A stretch of DNA of 6,057 nucleotides from JBDSTZ01 sp039927975 (GTDB lineage Bacteria; Pseudomonadota; Gammaproteobacteria; Burkholderiales; Burkholderiaceae_D), in assembly GCA_039927975.1 (NCBI GenBank), contig JBDSTZ010000599.1, positions 1 through 6,057 on the forward strand, given 5' to 3'. The position numbers and the translations under genes were made by a program. Below the pieces are notes generated by a model. It saw only the letters and a list, made by a program, of their open reading frames with translations, was not told the DNA's origin and ran no database searches. Every line of letters begins with the position of its first letter. Positions within the stretch are counted from its first letter, which is position 1. Positions 1-5,857 of this stretch are shown here, one piece after another.

Positions 1-2284
1 CACCCTGACCAACAGCGGCGGCGCCCTGGCGATCACCTTCAACGCCAACGCCACCGAAGCGATCGCCGGCCAAGTTCTGCAATCGATCAAGTACGCCAAT
101 GGCACTGACCTTGGCAATGTCCAGGTCAACTACACCTTCAGCGACGGCAGCACGGTCGCGCAGGGCAGCGGCGGCCCACTGAGCGCAAGCGGATCGCTCG
201 TCTTGCAAATCGTCAGCAGCGACACCACCGCGCCGCGCATCACCGCGATCGACCGTCTCAACCCGACCGCCGCCATCACCAATGCGGATATGCTGACCTT
301 CCGCGTCACCTTTAGCGAAACCGTCAACAACGTCAGCGTCGGCGACTTCGTGGTCAGCGGCAGCACCGCCGGCGTGACCGGCGTGACGCCCGTCGGCGCC
401 AACGCCTACGACGTCACCGTCGGCGGCGGCAACCTGGCCAGCTACAACGGCGTGGTCACGCTGTCGCTGGCGGCAGGGCAGGACATCGCCGATACCTCCG
501 CCAACGCGCTCACCAACGTGGCACCGACCGGCACCGACAACCGCAGCTACACGCTCGACAACCTCGCGCCGAGCGCGCCCACCGTCAACACCCTGGTCAC
601 CACCAGCCTTACGCCGCAGCTCAGCGGCGCCGCGACGGTCGCCGCCGGCGAAACGTTGACCGTGACGGTCAACGGCGCGAGTTACGCCGTGGTGCCGAGC
701 GGCGGCGCCTGGACCCTCAACCTGGCGACCGCCACGCCGGTCAGCGGCAGCGCCGCGCCGCTGACGGCCAATACCGTCTACGAGGTCAAGGCCACCGTGA
801 CCGACGCCGCCGGCAACGCGGCCAGCGACAGCACCGCCAGCGAACTGAACGTCGTCAAGCCGACCGCCACCACCGCGACGATCGTTTCGATGACGCGCGA
901 TACCGGCGTCAACGCGAACGATTTCGTCACCGCCGACGGTGGCGCCGGCCGCACCGTCACAGGCACGCTCAGCGCGCCACTGCTGTCCGGCGAAGTGGTT
1001 CAGGTCTCCTTCGATGGCGGCGCCACCTGGAACACCGCTGTCACCAGCGGTTCCGGCTGGACCGTCACCGACAGCGCCGCCCACACGGGCAACTGGACCA
1101 TTCAGGCCCGCGTGAACAATCCGGCGGCCGCGTCGGCCGGTCCGGTGGCGACCCAGGCGGTGGTCCTCGACACCGTCGTCCCGGCCGCGCCGACCGTCAC
1201 CGAATCGACCAGCAGCAGCGTGACGCCGATCATCGGCGGCACCGCCACAGCCAACGCCGGCGATACGCTGACGGTCAGCGTCAACGGCGCGACTTACACT
1301 GTGGTGCCGGTGAACGGCCAATGGACGCTCGACCTGGCCACCGCCAAACCCGTTTCCGGCACGCTGGGCGCGCTGGTGCGGGGCGAAAGCTACGACATCA
1401 AGGCCACCCTCACCGACGCCGCCGGTAACAGCGCATCCGACAGCAGCACCAGCGAATTGCGCATCGCACCGCCGCCGGCGCCAGCTCCAATCGAGGTCCC
1501 TGTGCCGGTGGTGATCGAAACGGCGCCACTGGCACCGGTCGTGGTCGACACCGCGCCACCGGTCTCGCCGCTTGGCGAACCGGCGCAGCCATCGCAGAGC
1601 GCCAATCCAGTCGTCACCCCGTTCGCCCCGGCCGCGCCGGCGTCGTCTTTCGGTCCGGTGGTCACCGCACCGTTCGTGCCGCCACTGGCCACCGAGGTCA
1701 AGCAGCTGGGCGCCGATCCGGTCGCCCCTGGCGGCCTGGCAGCCAACGACGCCATGCGTTCGTCCGGGACGACACGCACCGCGGTGGCTGAAAATGTCAC
1801 CGAACTCCAGCTCCAGCGGGCCGCTGAACTGAGCGACGTGTACACCCGTACCGAAGGTTTCCGCACCGTGGTCGCCAAGGCCGACGAACCGGCGCTGGTG
1901 CTGTTCCGCGGCGTGCCGGATCAATATGTCGAAGCCGGCCGCACGCTGTCCCTGATCGTGCCGGCCGACGCCTTTGCGCACACCCAGCCGAAGGAAGTGG
2001 TGCGCCTGACCGCCAGCTTGCAGGACGGCCGCGCCTTGCCCGACTGGGTGCAGTTCGACGCGCAGACCGGCAAGTTCTCCGGCGAGGTGCCGGCCGGTAC
2101 CAAGAGCGAGTTGCGGGTCAAGGTCACCGCGCGCGACAGCCAGGGGCGCGAGGCGACTGCGATTTTCCGCGTCAACGTCGGTGTCGCCGCCACCAAGGGC
2201 GCGCCGCTGAAAGTGGGCTTGTCCGACCAGTTACGCCAGTCCCGATTGAGCACGCATGTGCGTGACGTGCGCGCGCGCGCCTGA
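1..2284 (+). CDS. Large Ig-repeat surface/secreted protein (adhesin-like), 3' part only
   Basis: The frame is open from the first full codon at position 2 to TGA at 2282-2284, giving 760 visible residues; the start lies upstream. Residues 1-75 are the end of a beta-rich repeat. Residues 76-189 form a Big_12/SwmB-like Ig domain (VTFSETV, then GDFVVSG). Residues 190-284 and 394-488 are two copies of a 95-aa Ig-like domain. Residues 285-393 are a different Ig-like domain containing SFDGGATW. A Pro/Ala/Val-rich linker covers about 489-578. A cadherin-like/He_PIG domain covers about 634-727 (LPDWVQFDAQTGKFSG). A basic tail of about 33 residues follows, with no RTX repeats. I see no cysteine in the visible part, as is usual for exported adhesins. 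The family role, cell-surface adhesion or matrix, is inferred from the domains. The two downstream membrane proteins, 12 nt away, are the likely export or processing partners. There is no LPXTG or PEP-CTERM anchor at the C-terminus. Confidence 0.88.
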   Translation, partial: TLTNSGGALAITFNANATEAIAGQVLQSIKYANGTDLGNVQVNYTFSDGSTVAQGSGGPLSASGSLVLQIVSSDTTAPRITAIDRLNPTAAITNADMLTFRVTFSETVNNVSVGDFVVSGSTAGVTGVTPVGANAYDVTVGGGNLASYNGVVTLSLAAGQDIADTSANALTNVAPTGTDNRSYTLDNLAPSAPTVNTLVTTSLTPQLSGAATVAAGETLTVTVNGASYAVVPSGGAWTLNLATATPVSGSAAPLTANTVYEVKATVTDAAGNAASDSTASELNVVKPTATTATIVSMTRDTGVNANDFVTADGGAGRTVTGTLSAPLLSGEVVQVSFDGGATWNTAVTSGSGWTVTDSAAHTGNWTIQARVNNPAAASAGPVATQAVVLDTVVPAAPTVTESTSSSVTPIIGGTATANAGDTLTVSVNGATYTVVPVNGQWTLDLATAKPVSGTLGALVRGESYDIKATLTDAAGNSASDSSTSELRIAPPPAPAPIEVPVPVVIETAPLAPVVVDTAPPVSPLGEPAQPSQSANPVVTPFAPAAPASSFGPVVTAPFVPPLATEVKQLGADPVAPGGLAANDAMRSSGTTRTAVAENVTELQLQRAAELSDVYTRTEGFRTVVAKADEPALVLFRGVPDQYVEAGRTLSLIVPADAFAHTQPKEVVRLTASLQDGRALPDWVQFDAQTGKFSGEVPAGTKSELRVKVTARDSQGREATAIFRVNVGVAATKGAPLKVGLSDQLRQSRLSTHVRDVRARA
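569..853 (+). repeat. Ig-like domain repeat, copy A1 (95 codons)
   Basis: First copy of a 95-aa Ig-like module inside the surface protein, running from PSAPTV to SELNV. It aligns without gaps to 1181-1465; my hand count gives about 55 of 95 identical residues. The most conserved parts are the GETLTVTVNGA strand, the WTLNLATATPVSG stretch and the end TDAAGNAASDS. It resembles Big_13-type bacterial Ig domains; that family name is my inference. Confidence 0.85.
1181..1465 (+). repeat. Ig-like domain repeat, copy A2 (95 codons)
   Basis: Second copy of the 95-aa module, from PAAPTV to SELRI, exactly 612 bp (204 codons) downstream of the first. At DNA level short blocks are identical to copy A1, for example gtcaacggcgcga and accgacgccgccgg. 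The pair is separated by one 109-aa Ig-like domain of another kind (854-1180), so the unit looks like A-B-A. Divergence of about 40 percent at protein level makes this an old duplication rather than a recent slippage event. Confidence 0.85.
2250..2280 (+). other. Alternating purine-pyrimidine tract with inverted repeat at end of gene
   Basis: From 2250 to 2280 purines and pyrimidines alternate with a single phase break at 2264/2265. The first half contains a perfect inverted repeat, cacgca-tg-tgcgtg (2251-2264). The second half is acgtg followed by a GC alternation. The tract encodes the last residues of the Ig-repeat protein (THVRDVRARA) and ends one base before its stop codon. Such tracts are known Z-DNA formers and could also form RNA hairpins before the downstream start. 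Any function is inference; Arg/Ala codons in a GC-rich genome (CGC GCG) could produce it by chance. Confidence 0.5.
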
Positions 2285-2296
2285 TAAAGTCGGGTA

Positions 2297-3631
2297 ATGG
2301 ACAGAGCACACGACACCGGAACCGCTGATCTTGCCAATCTGCTCGAGATAGCCCGTGCGGCGCGCCACGCCGGCGACGAGGTCGAACTCGACTTCATCGC
2401 CGTCAACGGCAGCCACGCCCTGGCGCCGTACCGCCAGGCCGTCCTGTTCATCGAAGGCCGCGGCGTGGCGGCGCTGTCCGGCGTGGTGCAGGTCGAGGCC
2501 AACGCCCCGTATGTGCAGTGGCTCGGTCGAATCCGCCCGCAATTGCAGGCCGGTCCGGTCGCTCCTTCCTCGCTCGATTCCGCCGGCGCCGCCGAATGGC
2601 ACGACTGGCTGCCCGAGTACGGCCTGTGGCTGCCGTTTGCGCCCGACGGCAGCGGCCTGCTGTTCGCGCGCGATATTCCCTGGCTCGAGCATGAGCTGGT
2701 CCTGCTGGCCGAATGGGTCGACACCCTGGCCCATTGCTACCAGGCGCGCCGTCCCGTCCCGGGTTGGGGCCACAAGCTGTCCCACGCGCTGCTCGGCCGT
2801 GGTGATGCGCGCGGCGGTCCGTGGTGGAAGCGGCGCGCGACGAAGATCGGCGCGGCGCTGCTGCTGGTGCTGCTGGTGCCGGTGCGCCTGACGGTGCTCG
2901 CGCCGGGCGAACTGGTGCCGCTCAATCCGGCCGTCATCCGCGCGCCGCTCGATGGTGTCATCGCCCGCTTCATCGTAAGCCCGAACCAGGCCGTCAAGAA
3001 GGGCGATCCGCTGTTCGACTTCGACGAAGGCCAGCTGCAAAGCCGCTACGCGGTGGCCAGCCAGTCGCTGGCGACGGCCGAGGCGGAATACCGCCAGTCG
3101 GCCCAGCAGGCCCTGACCGATAACCGCGCCAAGGGCATGCTGTCGGTCTTGCAAGGCAAGATCGAGGAGCGCCGTGCCGAATCCGACTTCCTGCGCGGCC
3201 AGTCCGAACGGGCCCACGTGCTGGCGCCGCGCGACGGCATCGCCCTGTTCGACGATCCGTCCGAGTGGGCCGGCCGTCCGGTCGCCACTGGTGAGCGCAT
3301 CATGCGCGTGGCCGCCGCCCAGGAAACCGAGGTCGAAGCCTGGCTGCCGATCGGCGACGCGATTCCCCTGTCACCCGGCGCGCCGGTCGAGCTGTACCTG
3401 GCCGTCAGTCCGCTCTCGCCGGTGTCGGCCACGTTGCGCTACATGTCCTACGAAGCCGTGCTGCGCCCCGACGCCAGCTACGCCTACCGCGTGCGCGCCA
3501 CCTTGAGCGCGCCCACCGCCCATCGGGTCGGCCTGAAAGGCACCGCCAAGCTGGCCGGCGAACGCGTGCCGCTGGCTTACTGGATGGTGCGCCGGCCGCT
3601 CGCGGCGATCCGCCAGTACCTCGGCTGGTAG
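2297..3631 (+). CDS. HlyD-like membrane-fusion protein with cytoplasmic GAF-like N-terminal domain
   Basis: The protein has 444 residues: ATG at 2297, TAG at 3629-3631. Residues 1-178 have no signal peptide and look like a soluble alpha/beta domain with GAF-like features (LLEIARAARH, YRQAVLFIEGRGVAALSG, then LLFARDIPWLE). A lysine/arginine-rich stretch (WWKRRATK) precedes one membrane helix at about 183-200. The rest is a periplasmic adaptor. The first lipoyl half is at 205-240 (APLDGVIARF, KKGDPLF), a helical hairpin at about 242-306, the second lipoyl half at 307-338 (APRDGIALF), and a beta-barrel and membrane-proximal part at 345-425. A tail with WMVRRPLAAIRQYLGW ends it. HlyD-family proteins bridge inner-membrane transporters to outer-membrane channels. 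The start lies 12 nt after the Ig-repeat gene and lacks a clear Shine-Dalgarno, which suggests translational coupling. The GAF-like call is tentative; the HlyD-like call is strong. Confidence 0.88.
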   Translation: MDRAHDTGTADLANLLEIARAARHAGDEVELDFIAVNGSHALAPYRQAVLFIEGRGVAALSGVVQVEANAPYVQWLGRIRPQLQAGPVAPSSLDSAGAAEWHDWLPEYGLWLPFAPDGSGLLFARDIPWLEHELVLLAEWVDTLAHCYQARRPVPGWGHKLSHALLGRGDARGGPWWKRRATKIGAALLLVLLVPVRLTVLAPGELVPLNPAVIRAPLDGVIARFIVSPNQAVKKGDPLFDFDEGQLQSRYAVASQSLATAEAEYRQSAQQALTDNRAKGMLSVLQGKIEERRAESDFLRGQSERAHVLAPRDGIALFDDPSEWAGRPVATGERIMRVAAAQETEVEAWLPIGDAIPLSPGAPVELYLAVSPLSPVSATLRYMSYEAVLRPDASYAYRVRATLSAPTAHRVGLKGTAKLAGERVPLAYWMVRRPLAAIRQYLGW

Positions 3632-3633
3632 CC

Positions 3634-5745
3634 ATGCAGGCGATCACGCTGGCGCCGCTGCGCGAAGAACTCTCGCTCCATCCGGGGCCTTCATTGTCGA
3701 CCGGGGAACCGAGCCACACGCTGGAAGACCCGGTGCGCAACCAGTTCTTCCGCATCGACTGGCTCACCTTTGAAATCCTCGCCCGCTGGTCGCTCGGCAA
3801 CGCGCGCGACATCGCCGACTCGGTCAGCGCGGCCACCACCCTGGCCGCCAGTGAGGACGACGTGATGGCCGTCGCCGGCTTCATGAACGACAACCAGCTG
3901 CTGCGTCCCGATCCGGTCGCCTCGAGCAAAACGATGGCGGCGCGCCGCCGCGCGATGTCCGGCCCGTGGCACCGCCAGTTGCTGCACCACTACCTGTTTT
4001 TCCGCATCCCGCTGCTCAAGCCGGACCGCCGGCTGGGCCGCGTCGCGCCTGCCTTCGACTGGTTCTACTCGGCCGCCTTCGCCCGCGTCACCCTGCTGGC
4101 GCTGCTGTTCGGCGCCGTCCAGGTGTACCGCGACTGGGACCATTTCAGCGCCACCCTGGTCGACACCCTGACCCCCGGCGGCCTGCTGGCCTACGCATTC
4201 GCCCTGACCGGCGTGAAATGCCTGCACGAGCTTGGCCACGCCATGACGGCCAAGCGCTACGGCTGCAGGGTGCCCACCATGGGCCTGGCCTTCCTGGTGC
4301 TGTGGCCAGTGCCCTACACCGACACCAACGACACCTGGCGCCTGGGGAACAAGCGCTCGCGCCAGCACGTGGCGGCGGCCGGCGTCGCCACCGAACTGGT
4401 GATCGCCGCGTGGGCCACGCTGGCCTGGGTACTGCTGCCCGATGGCCTGCTGCGCTCGATTGCCTTTCCGCTGGCGACCACCACCTGGCTCGCCACGCTG
4501 GCCATCAACACCAGCCCCTTCATGCGCTTCGACGGCTACTTCGTGCTGTCGGACTGGCTCGACCTGCCGAACATGCATGGCCGCGCTTTCGCCCTGGCCC
4601 GCTGGCACCTGCGCGAAGTGCTGTTTGGCGTCGGCGCGCCGCGTCCCGAACTGTTCTCGCGCCGCCGCCATGTGGGCATGATCCTGTTCGCCTGGGGCAC
4701 CTGGCTGTACCGCGTCGCGCTGTTCCTCGGCATCGCGGTGCTGGTCTACCACTTCTTCATCAAGATCGTCGGCCTGTTCCTGTTCGCGGTCGAAATCAGC
4801 TGGTTCGTGCTCAAACCGATCGCCAGCGAAGTGCACGCCTGGCGCGCCCTGTGGCCGCAGATCCGTCAGCGCCGCCGCACCCGTGTCTCGCTGTTCCTCG
4901 CCGCGTTGCTGGTCGTGCTGCTCTTTGTGCCGATGCCGACCCGGATCCAGGCCACCGCGCTGCTGCATCCCGAAAAGGTGTTCACCCTGCACGCCCCGCT
5001 GCACGCGCAAGTGGCGCAGTTGCCGGTGGCCGAGGGCGGCCGCGTCGCGGCGGGGCAGGTGATGATGCGGCTGGCCACATCGGAAGGCGAGAGCCAGCGC
5101 AAGGCCGTCGAGGCGCGCATCGAACGGTTGCGCTGGCAGGGCCAGACCGCCGGCTTCGACGCCGAACAGCGGCGCCAGTCCGGCGTGCTGGCCGAGCAGC
5201 TTGCCAGCGCCGAGGCCGAACTGGCCGCCCTGCGCGAAGACGCCGCCTTCTTCTCGCCGCTCGCGCCGTTTGCCGGCCGCCTGCGCGATATCGAACCGGA
5301 ACTCGCGCCGGGCGTCTGGGTGGGCCGCAACGAGCGCCTGGCGGTCTTGGTCGCCGATGGCCCCGACGAGGTCGACACCTACCTCGAGGAAGGCACCGCG
5401 CAGGGCGTCGCCATCGGCCAGAGCGCGCGCTTTTACGCCGACGGACTCGAAGGTCCCTTTGTCGAGATGAAGGTGGCCGCCATCGACAAGGACGCCAGCC
5501 ACACGCTGCCGGGCGGCTTGTGGGCCGCGCAATTGGGCGGCAGCGTCGCGGCGCGCGAAAAGCAGGGCATCTGGTATCCGGAGCACGCGGTCTACCACGT
5601 GCGCTTCGCCTTGACCGGACCGGCCGGCGCGCTCGAAGGCCGATCCTGGCGCGGCAAGGTGGTGATCGCCGGCCACTGGGAGGCGCCCGGCGCGCGATTC
5701 GTGCGCGCCTTCTTCGGCGTGTTCTGGCGCGAGTTCGGTTTCTAA
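3634..5745 (+). CDS. PqqD-like / M50 site-2-protease / HlyD-like adaptor fusion protein
   Basis: The protein has 703 residues: ATG at 3634, two bases after the adaptor's stop, and TAA at 5743-5745. Residues 31-95 resemble a PqqD-like winged-helix domain (DPVRNQFFRIDWLTFEILARW). The M50 core has hydrophobic segments near 149-165, 183-197, 213-228, 247-268, 271-291, 347-373, 376-395 and 417-433. The zinc motif HELGH is at 198-202 with Glu199 as catalytic base. The segment N292-T-S-P followed by F299-D300-G matches the conserved third-ligand motif, so the site looks intact. YTDTNDTWRL (228-237) is typical of the 'putative peptide zinc metalloprotease' group that includes Bacillus YydH. Residues 436-703 form a HlyD-like periplasmic adaptor with a hairpin at about 484-537. 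M50 enzymes cleave substrates within or near the membrane. The target here is unknown; the Ig-repeat protein or its leader is the obvious candidate. The fusion is continuous, with no frameshift. Confidence 0.9.
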   Translation: MQAITLAPLREELSLHPGPSLSTGEPSHTLEDPVRNQFFRIDWLTFEILARWSLGNARDIADSVSAATTLAASEDDVMAVAGFMNDNQLLRPDPVASSKTMAARRRAMSGPWHRQLLHHYLFFRIPLLKPDRRLGRVAPAFDWFYSAAFARVTLLALLFGAVQVYRDWDHFSATLVDTLTPGGLLAYAFALTGVKCLHELGHAMTAKRYGCRVPTMGLAFLVLWPVPYTDTNDTWRLGNKRSRQHVAAAGVATELVIAAWATLAWVLLPDGLLRSIAFPLATTTWLATLAINTSPFMRFDGYFVLSDWLDLPNMHGRAFALARWHLREVLFGVGAPRPELFSRRRHVGMILFAWGTWLYRVALFLGIAVLVYHFFIKIVGLFLFAVEISWFVLKPIASEVHAWRALWPQIRQRRRTRVSLFLAALLVVLLFVPMPTRIQATALLHPEKVFTLHAPLHAQVAQLPVAEGGRVAAGQVMMRLATSEGESQRKAVEARIERLRWQGQTAGFDAEQRRQSGVLAEQLASAEAELAALREDAAFFSPLAPFAGRLRDIEPELAPGVWVGRNERLAVLVADGPDEVDTYLEEGTAQGVAIGQSARFYADGLEGPFVEMKVAAIDKDASHTLPGGLWAAQLGGSVAAREKQGIWYPEHAVYHVRFALTGPAGALEGRSWRGKVVIAGHWEAPGARFVRAFFGVFWREFGF
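4225..4239 (+). other. Zinc-binding HELGH motif of the M50 domain
   Basis: Codons 198-202 of the fusion protein read His-Glu-Leu-Gly-His, the HExxH motif of M50 metalloproteases, at the end of a hydrophobic segment. The partner ligand Asp300 is encoded at 4531-4533 in an FDGYF context. Both are present, so the enzyme is predicted to bind zinc and be active. Confidence 0.9.
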
Positions 5746-5795
5746 GCCCGCCATCGACTGAACAGGCGCCGTGCTCCGCTCTGTGAGTCAGCGCA

Positions 5796-5825
5796 CTGTC
5801 AGCCATTGCCGCTGAGCGGTCTAAT
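5796..5825 (+). promoter_or_regulatory. Candidate sigma70-type promoter for the UvrA-like gene
   Basis: A -10-like tctaat (5820-5825, five of six matches to TATAAT) lies 18 nt after a -35-like ctgtca (5796-5801, four of six matches to TTGACA). Transcription would begin near 5832, leaving a leader of about 25 nt. A short direct repeat, gtcagc at 5787-5792 and 5798-5803, is spaced 11 bp apart and overlaps the -35, so it could be an operator half-site pair. I see no CTGT-N8-ACAG LexA box. The call rests on consensus matching only. Confidence 0.4.
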
Positions 5826-5844
5826 GCCTGCATCTCCATTAAGC

Positions 5845-5850
5845 AGCAGG
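5845..5850 (+). promoter_or_regulatory. Ribosome binding site of the UvrA-like gene
   Basis: The sequence agcagg ends 7 nt before the ATG at 5858, a good Shine-Dalgarno spacing. It supports that ATG, which begins a frame with a short N-terminal extension ahead of the UvrA core. Confidence 0.5.
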
Positions 5851-5857
5851 CATCCCG

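Larger units (their letters stand above)
5746..5857. other. Intergenic gap between the export cassette and the UvrA-like gene
   Basis: The 112-nt spacer carries the candidate promoter and ribosome binding site described separately. A short inverted repeat, ccgc-tga-gcgg (5809-5819), is the best hairpin I can find, but it has a 4-bp stem and no T-run. I see no convincing intrinsic terminator, tRNA or small ORF here. Confidence 0.6.

Noticed and set aside
203..205. TTG as the true start of the Ig-repeat gene
   Set aside because: The same frame stays open to the first base of the window and encodes continuous beta-rich repeat sequence, so the gene starts upstream.
1..2284. RTX-type calcium-binding repeats that would mark a classical type I substrate
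   Set aside because: No GGxGxD nonapeptide series is present in the visible 760 residues.
2231..3217. A 328-codon minus-strand frame opposite the adaptor gene
   Set aside because: Gln/Arg/His-rich shadow without domains; the opposite strand encodes a clear HlyD-like protein.
3691..5754. A 687-codon open frame on the minus strand, antisense to the M50 fusion gene
   Set aside because: Its product is a low-complexity Gln/His/Gly/Ala/Arg-rich chain with no recognisable domain. Long antisense frames are expected opposite GC-rich genes, and the plus strand encodes a clear multi-domain protein.
3966..5786. A 606-codon plus-strand frame overlapping the M50 fusion gene
   Set aside because: The translation is Arg/Pro/Ala/His-rich with no membrane segments or motifs, typical of a shifted frame in GC-rich coding DNA.
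5809..5819. Hairpin ccgc-tga-gcgg as a terminator of the cassette
   Set aside because: The stem is only 4 bp with a 3-nt loop and no following T-run; it also overlaps the candidate promoter spacer.
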